From Eurosta solidaginis (Eukaryota > Arthropoda > Insecta > Diptera > Tephritidae), in assembly GCF_040869045.1 (NCBI RefSeq), contig NC_090320.1, positions 242,358,978 to 242,422,977 of the forward strand: a DNA stretch of 64,000 bases, written 5' to 3'. The notes below the pieces were generated by a model. The model was not told where the DNA came from. It did no database searches and saw only the letters and a list, made by a program, of their open reading frames with translations. How positions within the stretch are numbered: position 1 is the first letter of the stretch; every line of letters begins with the position of its first letter. Shown piece after piece: positions 33,130 to 45,136 of this stretch. Position numbers and translations under genes: made by a program.

Positions 33130-33910
33130 AGCACGCTTTCGGCAAGGCGAATCCATACGAGGTGGTGGTAAAGCGAATTCAACCAATTCGCCGTGTAGAA
33201 GAATGTCAAGTGAAAAGAAAATTTTTACTGTTTTCGATTAGCTGACATATTAAAGTACAAGACACTGTATGGAAAAGAATTCGATTAACTGACATATTAG
33301 CCGTGTTTTATTTACGCGCGTATACGTTTACGTTTGCGCGTAAAAAAGACGCCTATCCTCTCTTAGATAATGCTTAGGAGACCCATCTAGCGGCAATGGT
33401 TAAATAACTAGCTACAGAACAGGGTGTACCTAAAATCGGAGACACAAACCTCTGCTGTAGGGCTGTGTATAAAATATAGCTGAATCAGTTGCGATGAATA
33501 GTGGACATGCATAGAATCAGTGTAGTGGGTGAAACATAGACATATATTTCAGTTACATCTGAGTATAATGCGTATTGAAATTTAGTAGTACAATTTTTTT
33601 GCGCAGCAATTTCAGAGGTGTATTTAAAGTTTGACGCTTAGTTTAAGCGTAAACGTCCATAGGTGTAAAAAAAACAGCTATTGTTGTACAAGGCGTTGTT
33701 TGGAAAATAATGAAGAAGAAGCAATCAGCTGTTGCGATAACCATTGTGAATGATAACTAAGTGTGATATCTTACCTGTCAAATGCCTGACAGGATGTTCA
33801 ATATGGCTACTTTTTAGCGTTTTGACAGGGTGCTCAATATGAGGGCGCCTATCTACAGCGGGTGATAGAAAGTACTTGGTACTGAATTCGCCTTTGGTAG
33901 ATTGCAATTG
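33130..33910. mobile_element. MITE family C fragments with intervening unique DNA
   Basis: The left part (ggcaaggcgaatccatacga at about 33140, then ttcaaccaattcgccgtg and gaatgtcaag) and the right part (gaagaagcaatcagctgttg near 33714, then gaattcgcc near 33883) are two halves of a family C element. About 400 bp of other sequence separates them, probably a later insertion. Confidence 0.6.
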
Positions 33911-35226
33911 AGGCTGTACTTATAGCCTCGTCCAGAGTATATTTCAGGGATGCACCTTAACGTTAAGCTAATCGTTTATCAAAAAATTTCCACCGTTTCC
34001 GTTGAAACACTTCGAAATATTAGCGATAAAGAAATTATCAAGACAAATTGTAACTCGTTTTCAACCGAAACGAAAAGCTTTCGGTAACGTTAAAAACGTT
34101 AACAAAAACGTGATACTTTATGTTTGAATTGTGCTGGCAATGCTATAGCCATGGTGGAGCCGTAAGATCGAAACAGTTAGCGGACATACACACAAACTCC
34201 ATGCAATTTTGTTATGGAATCGCATTTACAATGGAAGCAGTAAGGAAGGCGGTCGGCATGATGTAGTGGTGCACAGTGGCTAGTCATTGTCGGCTGGGGC
34301 GGGTCCTTGCCAACCTTACTGTTCCTGCGCCATAAACAGAAAAAAGTTCCTATCAAACTAGCAGCTGTCAAAATCAAAATAAACTGACAGAAGCGCAGAG
34401 ACCGACTCAAAACGCTTATAAATTCAAATCAAAACGACTTCCGGTCGAACCGGGTGCCACGGACGACCCGTTAACATTCCCAAAATTTAAAAATTCAAAA
34501 ATTCAAAAAAAATTACCGCAAAAAAATTTACCGAACCGGACATGGCCGGTTACCAACGCTGAAAATGAAACTCAAAAGAAACCGGCTGAAAAATAAAAAT
34601 ATAAATAAAAGGGCCGAATATAACTTGGGGGCGCCGCGGGTGTTGTTGCGACGCCCGGTGCTTGTCCCACCCTCAAAATCCATGGCCACCGACGCACCTA
34701 TAATTCGGTGGCCCCTTACCTGTATGCCCTAAGTGCCTTCTAAAAGAATAGGGTAGTCAACATTCCCATTTTAATTACAATATTTATTCACAATTCATTA
34801 TAAAAAAAAATATATATAAAGTTCTAGCTAGTTTTGGTTATTAACGTAGGGGGTTGGTGAATGTGTTGGTGTTGTTGGTTGCGAGTGTATATAAGTTACA
34901 TACATACATACTTGATCTATGCACATACTATTTTAGTGTTATATGGTTTATCCCCTTACTCATTTTGCCCTTACATTAGTACGTTGTTACAATAATCACT
35001 TATGATATGCTTTGTGGTAAAACTTAATTTTTTTGAGTGTAACTAAATATCAATTTGGTATAACGCGCATATTATAATGATAATAATAATATGTAATATG
35101 TACTGAGAAAATTTGTTACAAAAGCAATAAAGATAAATTTTATGTAGCGCTATGCATTATATGCACGTATATTACCTTCTTCTGGTGGTTCGAACAATAT
35201 CGCTAGCAATAGTAATTCATATGTGT

Positions 35227-35275
<49 letters not shown>

Positions 35276-36060
35276 AATTGAATGATATAAGAAAAGAAAG
35301 TTTAAATCTTCTAGCCGATTCGTGCATAAAATTTCCTTTTTTTTCTAACATTTTATGGGTGAGCTCCAAAATGAATCGCTAAAACGTTTCACGTGATTGC
35401 GTGAGCTAACTTCAAACATTTTAAAGCGCCAAAATGTATTCTTAAAATGATAAAGAAAAGGGTATGCCTTTTAAATTTTTTTTTTTTTAAATCTAATGCT
35501 TAGGTAGGTATTAGATAAATGGAATTATGCTCGTGAATTGCTGAATACAATTTTAGTTATATCTAAAGAGTTTTGTTCAAAATAATGTGTCTAAGATGCA
35601 TTCACAAATAAACGGCGTATGTTGGAATTAGGGTTAGCGTTCTAACAGGTAGGGGCTGCTTGACCTGGCTGAGACAAAACTGCCTGTTTATTTGTGAACA
35701 AGCCTTTAAAATGTGTAAATATATTAACCTGTGGTTGCATTCTTTAATATCTTGTTAAGTTGCAAACATGAGTGTTCATGTGGTAATTCTTTTGGTTAGA
35801 TAAATATTACAAGCTAAAGTTACATAGTGGCAATCATTTATGTGTGACTTTTCTTCTATAAAACGTTAAACTACCTTTTTATCTTTTAGGTTGCTAATTC
35901 GAAAGTAAAAATGTCGTAATTTGGACAAAAAAATCGGTCCCTGTCGAATGTTTCACCGGGCTATATAAAACTCTCCAAGTACCACTTGGAAGTTCCTTTA
36001 ACTACCCTGCAAAAAATGCTCTAGTCATTCCACGCCGTTGGACTAGTTACTATACATCAT
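33911..36060. other. Long stretch without a supported gene
   Basis: 33950-34130 has AACGTTAA-rich repeats. 34440-34740 is a GC-richer block (gggggcgccgcgggtgttgt, cgacgcacctataattcggt) of unknown origin. 34780-36060 is AT-rich, with a (TA)n microsatellite at about 35231-35270. I see no domain-bearing reading frame or RNA gene. It could include decayed transposons or host regulatory DNA. Confidence 0.35.
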
Positions 36061-36809
36061 ATGTTATGTTCTTAGTCATATTTGCATGGGCGTGGGTAAG
36101 TTTCGTGACCAGAATTTTTTGTAGGGTAATTACATCTAAATTTATACCTTGATGTTTGCTTCTTGTGCTGCGCCTCCAGCTGATGTTTCAGATGTTGGAG
36201 TCTTGGTTGTAATTGTGGTACTAATCCAATCATGCAAGTACCAAATTTTGTGATTATTATAAAATTTTTAGCGCTGGGATTTGGAATTTTAGCCACTTTG
36301 CGTATACAAGTACGATGGTGGCAGGGCGTTGAATCTCGTACACGTCGTCGCAAGCGTTGGGAAGACGAGGAGCAAGACGCTGCTGTTATTTCTTGTTTAT
36401 GCCTGTGATACGCCACTTTGTTGCAATCTATAAAGACACTATTACGCTGAGCCAAGAAACCAGTGATGTACTATATAAACGTAATGATATATGTATGATG
36501 ATGATCCACCCAACTTGCTAGAACAGCAGGGCGCCGCGACAATTGTTTAACGCGATTCCGTATTGTTGGTTTATGACTGATTCTACGTTCAACAAATATG
36601 TGAATATGTAACACATGCAGTTTTAAGGTTTAGTTGATTGGCGTTGATCACCATAACTTTTATAAGTAATTATTGGCGTAGTTGAATTATTTAAACTTTT
36701 CAATACATAGCAGCAATTCCACAAAATAGTTCCCGCTTTTATTGTGCATCAGCCTTCGCAGTATGTATTTGTGTATATTTTCTTTTGCTCTTCCAATCTT
36801 CCTTGCACC
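36061..36809. other. Possible but unsupported coding remnant
   Basis: A plus-strand frame around 36250-36405 reads FLALGFGILATLRIQVRWWQ and then a strongly basic part; the minus strand is also open from 36455 to 36072. Neither has a domain or splice structure I can support. It is recorded because the composition differs from the AT-rich flanks. Confidence 0.2.
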
Positions 36810-38070
36810 AGTAAGGGATTATTTCATAGAACTAATCGATCACATTGAGATGGTTATGGATATGGGTATGGTTACGACTATGGCGTTAGGGTTAAGGAAG
36901 TTTAATTTGGCTTTTAACTCTAACGCCATAGTCGTAACCATACCCATATCCATAACCATCTCCAATATGATCGATTAATAGTGCCTTAACCTAAAAATCG
37001 TGAAAATTTCATAAAAATGAAGAAAACGCAAAAAATTACAAACATATTTCACAAAAAATAAGTCTCTTAGTCATAACGTATCCAAAAAAATGAAGAAAAT
37101 CTACAAAAAGTTATTAAATTCACCAACTCAAATATTTTTAGGTTATGGATATGGCGAGAAACCAAAAACTAATTGATTGGCTATGGCGTTAGCGTTATGG
37201 TATGGCACCATTAATCGATTATATTCCTTTCCATAAGGTAGGTTCGATCAGCTGATTTATCTGGTTATGGCTTTATGGTTATAAGTCACCATTAATTCGC
37301 CCTTTAACAAAAAAATCGTGAAAATTTCATAAAAATGAAGAAAACGCAAAAAATTACAAAAATATTCCGGAAAAATAAAGTCTTTTAGTCATAGCGTATA
37401 CAAAACAATGAATAAAATCCACAAAAAGTTATTAAATTTAACAACTCAAATATTTTTAGGTTATGGATATGGCGAGAAACCAAAAACCAATTGGTTGGCT
37501 ATGGTATGGTTATGGCGTTAAGAGCCCATTACTCATACTTAGCATAGACTTGACTTTACTTGAGAACTGTCACTTACAGTTCTGTTAAATGAATATTGCA
37601 TGTAGGTTCGATCAGCTGTTTTATCTGGTTATGGTTTTATGGTTATAAGTCACCAATTAAGGGCGCATATAAAGCCATAACCAGATAAAACAGCTGTTCA
37701 CACCTTCCTTATGGAAAGCAATGTAATCGAGTTAGCGTTATGGTATGGCACCATTAAGCTGGAGACCTTGGTGCTGTATCGGTAACCGTATCGGTAACCT
37801 TTTAACAGCTGATTCGACCAACCTTATGAGAATCAATGCAATCAATTATTGGTGCCGCTAAAGTCGTAACCGTATCGTAGCCAACCAATTGGGTTTTGGT
37901 TTACCGTCGTAACAATAAACAGCTGATTACGTTAGGGATACGGATACAGCCATACGACATACGTCACCAATGACTCCAGCTTTAATCGATTACATTGATT
38001 TCCATAAGGCAGGTTCGATCAGCTGTTTTATCTGGTTATGGCTTTATGGTTATAAGTCACCATTAATTCT
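36810..38070. mobile_element. Cluster of related TIR MITEs (family M) with a nested MITE G
   Basis: The family M phrase ggttatggatatggcgagaa occurs at about 37141 and 37460, and gttttatctggttatgg with a ccattaattc-like end recurs through the block. At 36845-36975 two arms of about 60 bp form a near-perfect hairpin (ggttatggatatgggtatgg pairs with ccatacccatatccataacc). A partial MITE S (about 37521-37605) and a complete MITE G (37757-37981) are embedded. No coding. Confidence 0.7.
37757..37981 (-). mobile_element. MITE family G nested in family M, TTA target duplication
   Basis: AGCTGGAGACCTTGGTGC at the left and ACCAATGACTCCAGCT at the right; 225 bp. TTA flanks it at 37754-37756 and 37982-37984. 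The empty site ggcaccattaatcgatta is present unbroken near 37204, so this is the same 3-bp TWA rule as the copy at 16245. Confidence 0.88.
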
Positions 38071-38079
38071 CCCTTTAAT

Positions 38080-38690
38080 TGACTCTTAAGACTTGCAAAC
38101 TCGCTGCACAGCGAATTGGTTGAATTCGCTTTGTCATCACCTTGTATGCATTCGCCGTACAGAAGAATGTAAAGTCAAAAAAAAAATTTGCATTAATTTC
38201 GATTAACTGACATATTGTTGTACAAGGCGTTGTATAGAAAATAATCAAGAAGAAGGCATCAGCTGTTGGGATATAAATACCTGGTACTGAACTAGCCAAG
38301 GCGAACCCATACAAAGTGGGGCAAAGCGAATTCAACCAATTCGCCGTGCAGACGAATGTCAAGTCAAAATAAAATTTTCATTGATTTCGATTAAATGACA
38401 AATTGGTTAATTCGTTGTAGTTCTATAAATAGAACAAAAACAGCAACAATACCAAAGTTTCTTTGAAAACCGCCGTACCAAGGCGAATCTATACCAGGTG
38501 GTGTCAAAGCGAATTTAATCAATTCGCCGTTCAGATGAATGTCAAGTCAAAAGAAAATTTTCATAGATTTCGATTAACTGACATTTTGCTGTACAAGACT
38601 TTGTATGGAAAATTATCAAGAAGAAGCAATCAGCTGATGGGATAACACCACCTGTAATGAATTCGCCTTGCGCCGTACCAAGCATAGCTT
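38080..38690. mobile_element. Several MITE family C copies and fragments
   Basis: The element at about 38477-38670 runs from caaggcgaatctataccagg to taatgaattcgcc. Halves of others lie at 38095-38290 and 38294-38410. Each has the inner phrases caattcgccgt, gaatgtcaagtc and gaagaagc. Confidence 0.7.
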
Positions 38691-38699
38691 TAACACATA

Positions 38700-38832
38700 A
38701 TTGCAAAGAAGGCAATTGGGAAAAACTTTACAACAACTAAGGCATGACGTAGCAATGTGTAAAAGATTAAAATATGCAAAAAGAAGGCAATTGGGAAAAA
38801 CTTTACAACAACTAAGGCATGACGTAGCTGAA
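38700..38832. repeat. Two-copy tandem repeat, about 80 bp
   Basis: aaggcaattgggaaaaactt, followed by tacaacaactaaggcatgac, appears twice about 79 bp apart. Further right, near 38868, a gggttcaactcccactcccg segment resembles a tRNA B box and may be SINE debris. Confidence 0.8.
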
Positions 38833-39187
38833 TGCGTTTGTAACCATTTCAACTATCGTAGGAGAGCGGGTTCAACTCCCACTCCCGGGATAAAAGGCTT
38901 TGAAGAGATTTACAAGGTATAATCGAAACAGCTGTCGCCTTGACCATCCTGATGTCACGTTGTTTAAATTTCTCCCAAATTATTAAATAAATGACAAATT
39001 GTTGTACAAGGCGTTGTAAGGAAAATAATCAAGAAGAAGAAATCAGCTGTTGGGATAACAACAACTGGTACTGAATTCGTTTCGGCCATCACCTTGCAAA
39101 GTATCGTTCCGTTGGGTTCAAGGCGAATCCATACATATTGAATTCCCTTGCATTGCAATGAGCAACCAAGGCGAATCCGGTAAATGT

Positions 39188-39690
39188 GCAGTTTAGTGGC
39201 CCCACCCTAAAATTGGGCCTTTTTTTTTTTGAGTGAGGTATCAAAAGACGCGTATTCACGTCTAGATCAAGAATCCGATAGCGGAAGTTAACTTTTTTAC
39301 CCGTTCAAAAGATATTAACGAAAAACCGAAAAAAGACCCACGGGTACTTCCGAAACCGGGGGTGGCATCCATAGTATTGTTGCGCAGAACACCTCTCTGC
39401 GTTGGTGGCCTTCGGCCGCGCTTATAAAAAATAACCCTGGGCTACGCCATACCAAGTCCGGATGTGTGGTATAACCGTGGCTACCGCCACGGTGATGCAC
39501 AATTTTTTTGTGGGTACAACACAACAACAACCACATGAAAATCGCCAAATTCAACTGCAAATATCTCCGGACAGAGATAAAATTTTTCTTTTCCGCCTTC
39601 GGATTATTGTTCTCGAGATTATACGCGTCTTTTGATACCTCACTCGAAAATCTTGGCCCAACATCTGGGTGGGGCCCCTAAACTGCACCA
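39188..39690. mobile_element. Foldback element C
   Basis: The left part (tttagtggccccaccc, then gaggtatcaaaagacgcgta) is inverted at the right (acgcgtcttttgatacctca, then gggtggggcccctaaactgc). The middle (about 39345-39510), read on the minus strand, matches the core of element A almost base for base, including the gcgtagcccagggttatttt segment and the ggccgaaggcc hairpin. No coding. Confidence 0.85.
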
Positions 39691-39794
39691 CTACCGCGAA
39701 TCCATACCCTGTGGCGGCAAGGCGAATTCAACATATTCGCCGTGCAGAAGAATGTCAAGTCAAAAGAAAATTTTTGTTTGATTTGGATTAACTC

Positions 39795-39863
39795 AAGGCG
39801 AATTCAATACAGATGGTGTTATCCCATCAGCTGATTGCTTCTTCTTGATAATTTTCCATACTC
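39795..39863. mobile_element. MITE family C fragment cut at the LINE boundary
   Basis: caaggcgaattcaatacaga up to gataattttccatac, then LINE sequence. The other half is not found to the right of the LINE, so a rearrangement or deletion accompanied the junction. Confidence 0.6.
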
Positions 39864-39864
39864 A

Positions 39865-42800
39865 CCTAACGCTTTGAATCTTAATCCTGCTCAGAACATT
39901 AATCTTCCGCAAGTGGAGCTCATAGACTTGGCTTCCCCTAATCCGCAAGCTGTGGTTCCATCCACTTCTAAGGCCGCGGAAAAAACCTTAGAGTCTCAAA
40001 CTGTAACTTCTGAAACTGTAACTTCTCAATCTGTGACTTCTTATTCAGAAGCACCGGCTAAGAAGCTGATTGTAGTCCCGCTCAAAAAATCGATTTTTGT
40101 ATCTCGCTTTGACAAAGACACTTCCGTTCCGTTGAGGATATCTCGTCTTATGTCCTTCGAAAATTAAGGCTAATGGCATGACTTTAAGAAAATTTAAATT
40201 TAATTCCGAAAGAAACATTTCTTCATTTAGAATTGAAGTCTACTCAAAAGATTTTGATAACCTTTGGACAGCGCATTTTGGCCGCCAGGGGCTTTTGTTC
40301 GCGAAGTTGTGCATAAGACTATTGAGATTACTCAAAATGTAGCAAAAATTCTTCCTCAAAGTTCCGATCCAAAAAACTTAATTTAACATCTTGCTTAAGC
40401 ATTTACTATCAAAACGTTAGAGGCTTAAATACTAAATTAACTGACTTATATTTGAAAACCATTCACTGTACCTATAATATTATTGCTTTTACCGAAACAT
40501 GGCTGAAGCCCAATGTTTAAATTCCGAAATTTTTTGCGGTGAGTATCAGACCTATAGAAATGATCGCTTAAATAGGACCGGAGGTGGTGTCTTGCTAGCT
40601 GTACATTCTTCAATTCCATCTGAAGATGTTATTTTAGCCGAAGTTCATTCCATCGAGTTTAAATGCACTTAGCCGTTTGCTATATTCCACCGTCTTCTGA
40701 TCTATCAGTGTATATGCACCATATTTCACTGTTACAATCAGTCAATTCGATGATAAAGCCCACGGACTCAATGATTGTTTTAGGCGACTTTAACCTGCCA
40801 CATATATCTTGGAATACTGTTGATCACAATATTGTCTAAAGAGCTAAAAGCTTTAAAAAAATAAGAAACAACGTTTATTCAAATTATATAAGGGAACCGG
40901 TTTACATTCTGATTATGCACAGTACGCTATTTTCCGTCATAATTATTTTGAACTTAATAAAAAGTGTTATAAAGCTTCCATATGTAAAATTAAAAGAAAC
41001 ATTATTTGCGACCCCAAGTCTTTTTATGATTTCGTAAATTCTAAACGCAGAGCTAACGGGTTTCCTTCTGCCATGAAGTTTAGAAATAGCATTTCCAGCG
41101 ACGATCAAGAGATTGCAAACTTCTTCGCTCAATTCTTTCACTCTAATTACTCTGCTGTGGTTGATTCGTCACCTACAAATTATCCGTATGAGCTCCATTC
41201 TAGTTACTCAATATATGCCCCACATTTGCTGCCTGAAAATGTTCTACTACATCTAAAGACCCTAAAAGAATCCTTCAAATACGGTCCCGATTTGATCGCA
41301 ACATGTTTTCTTAAAAAATGTGCGGAATAAATTTACCAGCCCCTTCCTAATCTGTTTAACCTCTCTTTAAAAAATGGCATTTTCCCCACGGCTTGGAAGG
41401 AATCTTTTCTTATCCCACTCCATAAAAAAGGAAGCAAGTCGTCTATTGAAAACTATCGTGGAATAGCAAAGCTCTCCGCTATCCCTTAGCTTTTCGAAGC
41501 AATCGTTACTAATTACCTTATATTTTCGATTTCAACATTGATTGATAGTTCTCAGCATGGCTTTTGTAGAGCCAAATCAACCACAACCAATTTGCTTGAA
41601 TTTGTGAGTTGTCTTTAATGGGGTAAGAAACAATCATCATACCGACGTTATATACATTGATTTCAGCAAAGCATTCGACAAAGTACGCTACTCATTACTT
41701 GTTTATAAACTCAAATTGCGTGGTTTTCAACTTGGCCTAACTCGCTGGATCTCCTCCTATCTTTGCGGTTGAACTCAAAGGGTCATTTTTAAAAACATTT
41801 GTTCGAATGTCATCGATGTTCCCTCCAGTGTGCCTCAGGGCAGCCATCTCGGTCCTATTCTGTTTTTGATATTTATAGACGATGTTTCCACAACTATAAA
41901 ATATTCTAAAATTTTAATGTATGCCGACGACGTAAAACTTTTTAAGTCATACGCGTCGGTTGAAGAACGTTCTGTACTCCAAGCGGATTTAAATCATTTA
42001 GTTACTTGGTGTAATGCGAATTGTATGCCTCTCAACATAGAAAAATGTAAATCCATATGTTTTTCACGTGGGAACATACAGCCAGCTTCCTACACAATTA
42101 ATGGCCAAACTCTAGAAAGCGTTGATGTTTTTGTCGACTTGGGAGTTACAATCATTGTAAACTTTACCAAGTAGCGCAACTAACAGCTGATCGCTGAAAA
42201 CTTGCACACACACACAAACATCACTAATGGCCATATTACGGAAATCTTAGGAAAATTGAAGTTAAATTTTTAAACAGACATAAAATGTTATAATTTTGGA
42301 ATATATAGCATCTAGGACACCTTAATTGCAGTAATTGAAAGAAAATCTTTGCTTATACTCAAGTATTTAATTATTTTTTCTAAATTTATCTTTAATATTG
42401 ATGCAATGATTGATCCAATGCAACTCTGGTCTTCCTACTGTTCTTCATTCCACCCCATTCGAGTGCCTATTTTCACGGCCTGCGAGTGCCTTCCACTCTA
42501 TTCGCAACATAACCTCGAATTAAGCTGCCAAACTATATAGTAAACAATGGTTACAATGAATTGCAAACTTAGTTTCAACCATCATATTAATGCCATAGTC
42601 AATAAAGCGAGAGGGGTTTTAGCATTTGTGAAAAGATGGGCAAAAGAGTTTAGTGATCCTTACGTTACAAAAACCCTTTTTACATCATAGGTGACGCCGA
42701 TATTAGAATATGGATCAACAATTTGGAATCCGCGTTATCAAGTTCATGTGTATAGACTAGAATCAATTCAAAAACAGTTTTTACTTTTCGCCTTGAGAAA

Positions 42801-43372
42801 TCTTCAATGGGACTCTCCGTATAATCTTCGTCCTTACACTAATCGATTAAAACTAATAAATCTTCCTACCCTTGCAAGTCGTAGAGAAATGCTAGGTGTA
42901 CTATTTATGGCTAGACTTTTAAATGGATCGATTTTAAGCCCATTTCTTTTGAACGAAGTAAACTTCAATGTTCCATGCCGAGTTTCAAGGCATTATAAAC
43001 CTATAATTCTTAAACAATGCAGAAGCAATTTCCAACTACACGAACCTTTTCTATGTTTGTGTGAAGATTATAACTGTCACTCGAGAATAATTGATGTTTC
43101 GGACTCGCTCTTTGCCATAAAAAAGACGGTTCTATCTTCTCATAATAATTAAAAAATTATATTTATACTTTTAGTCTATTGTATTTTGTGAATCTATATT
43201 TCTTGAGTTTCTCTGTAGTTGAGCGGGATCTCGGTGCTTCAGAAGCCACTGCCTCTCAAAGACTCGGTAACAAAAAAAAAAATATAAATAACACATTACG
43301 ATACAAAAAAAAAAATACAAAAAAAAAAAAAAAAAACGTATTTATGAATTAAAAAAAAAAAAAAAAACAGGA
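39865..43372 (+). pseudogene. Decayed CR1/jockey-like LINE
   Basis: In order: an ORF1 C-terminal part (to 40167, S/T-rich then KSIFVSRFDKDT), the endonuclease start SIYYQNVRGLNTK near 40399, GGGVLLA near 40582 and LGDFNLP near 40783, then reverse transcriptase pieces (DFSKAFDK near 41662; PQGSHLGPILFLIFIDD from 41834; MYADDVK near 41921), and the C-terminal RMTPILEYGSTIWNP-like part (42691-43152). Stops and frameshifts separate the pieces. A-rich tracts at 43268-43370 may be its tail. A 397-bp MITE interrupts it at 42153. Same broad family as the LINEs at 21874 and 56656. Confidence 0.85.
42153..42549. mobile_element. 397-bp hAT-like MITE inserted in the LINE
   Basis: The 8-bp duplication gttacaat lies at 42145-42152 and 42550-42557. 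The ends are CATTGTAAACTTTACC and TATAGTAAACAATG, a short imperfect TIR. Removing it rejoins the LINE frame from DLGVTI to LSFNHHINAIVNKARG. An 8-bp duplication is the hAT-superfamily size. No coding. Confidence 0.85.
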
Positions 43373-43426
43373 TTAGCCTGCTTTCATCGGCCCACTTGAG
43401 GGCAGTAAAGTGTGGAGAGCACATGT

Positions 43427-44189
43427 CAAGGCGAATTCATTACAGGTGGTGTTATCCCATCAGATGATTGCTTCTCCTTGATAATTTTCCATACAAAGCC
43501 TAGTACTACAACAAGGCGAATTCAGTAGAGGTGGTGTTATCCCATCAGCTGATTGCTTCTTCTTGATAATTTTCCATACAAAGCCTTGTACAACAATATG
43601 TCAGTTAATCGAAATCAATGAAAATTTTCTTTTGACTTGACATTCTTCTGCACGGCGAATTGATTGAATTTGCTTTGCCACCACCTGGTATGGATTCGCC
43701 TTGGTACTACAATATGTCATTTAATCGAAATCAATGAAAATTTTATTTTGACTTGATATTCTTCCGCACGGCGAATTGGTTGAATTCGCTTTACCACCAC
43801 CAAGGCGAATTCAGTAGAAGTGGTGTTATCCTAACAGCTGATTGCCTCTTCTTGATAATTTTCCATACAAAGCCTTATTCAACAAAATATCAGTTAATCG
43901 AAATCTATGAAAATTTTCTTTTGACTTGACATCAAGGCGAATCCATACAAGGTGGTGGCAAAGCGAATTCAACCAATTCGCCGTGCAGAAGAATGTCAAG
44001 TCAAACGAAAATTTTCATAGATTTCGATTAACTGACATTTTGTTGTACAAGGCTTTGTATGGAAAATTATCAAGAAGCAATCAGCTGTTGGGATAACACC
44101 ACCTCTACTGAATTCGCCTTGCTTGACATTCTTCTGCACGGCGAATTGGTTGAATTCGCTTTGCCACCACCTGGTATGGATTCGCCTTG
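43427..44189. mobile_element. Nest of hAT-type MITEs (family C) inserted into each other
   Basis: The outer boundary has the 8-bp duplication gcacatgt (43419-43426 and 44190-44197). Inside, 43512-43703 (192 bp) is flanked by gtactacaa, and 43933-44121 (189 bp) by cttgacat. A further start lies at 43801. All share the CAAGGCGAAT(T/C) and AATTCGCCTTG termini. The repeated 8-bp size and CAAGG-type ends indicate mobilisation by a hAT transposase. Confidence 0.9.
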
Positions 44190-44230
44190 GCACATGTTAA
44201 ATTTGTCCAAGGCGAATCGCCTTGAATTTA

Positions 44231-44584
44231 GCCCCCATTACTGATACTTAGCATAGACTTGACTTGACTTGGCGTAAACTTGGCAACTTAGCCACGATTA
44301 TACTCCACTTGGCGCATAAAATCTGGCATCATAATCAGCGTTGAAATTTATTTTTAAATAAATGTCAATTTGTATGACAAAATGTCAAAATGAAATGGAA
44401 ACAAACAAATGGCATCTCAAAATGTAAACGTCACTTAGAACTTACATAGAAAATCAAAATTCAACAGACTTCTAAGTCAAGTTAAGTTTTGAGTAATCAG
44501 TAACATGCAATGTTTATTTAACAGAACTGTAAGTGACAGTTCGCAAGCCAAGTCAAGTCTATGCTAAGTATCGGTAATGGAGCC
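44231..44584. mobile_element. MITE family S, intact copy
   Basis: 354 bp from gcccccattactgatactta to aagtatcggtaatggagcc. It is uninterrupted and so gives the empty site for the MITE G insertion in the copy at 15998. The body includes ctggcatcataatcagcg and tgtcaatttgtatgacaaaa. Confidence 0.85.
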
Positions 44585-45136
44585 TTTTGTCTTTCTTTTC
44601 CATCTGTCTCCGCACTGCAATTCTCAGAAAAATTACTTTTAGTGAAGAAAATAAATTAAATTCTGTATAAAATTCTTATTAAAAAAACAGAATCAGCCAT
44701 TGATAAAAAATATATAACATTGCAATGCGATCAGAACAAAATTTGCAGCAGACTAGCCGATTGTTGCGGAGTTATTAAATAACAAACTAAAGGTAAATAA
44801 GTATGTGCGTGTATGTTCGTTCACTTTCCTCCACCCGGTTGCGGCTACAAATCCGACATTATAAAGGAAAAAATCGATTGATATCTTGTTTTATTACACC
44901 CAGGCGTAATGCAAAGATAAAAAATTAACATTAATGTGATTGCTTTGCTCAGTTTGGTTTTGTATGTTCGCCCTACTGATGTAACGCCAAGATGTGAATA
45001 AGTTAAACACCTTCCGGGACGACATATGAACATTGTCACGCATGACTTCTACATGATAGGAAAGACTGACGAATATTTTATTTTGCAGACATCTATCCAC
45101 TCGCCTCACGTTCTGTACTTAAACGTCCCAATAATA
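44585..45136. other. Tom70 upstream region and 5' UTR
   Basis: Unique-looking sequence immediately 5' of Tom70 and free of recognised transposons. An in-frame ATG at 45026 would add 37 residues (NIVTHDFYMIGKTD...) before the receptor's membrane anchor. That leader is not expected for Tom70, so I favour the ATG at 45137 and treat this part as 5' UTR. Confidence 0.5.

Noticed and set aside
34440..34780. Possible LTR or SINE in the GC-rich block
   Set aside because: No second LTR, primer-binding site, box motifs or target duplication could be found.
41073..42174. Separate host genes for each short plus-strand frame
   Set aside because: They are consecutive broken pieces of one LINE ORF2.
45026..45136. 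Upstream in-frame ATG of Tom70 adding 37 residues
   Set aside because: It would place a non-conserved leader before the N-terminal membrane anchor; the ATG at 45137 directly precedes the expected anchor.
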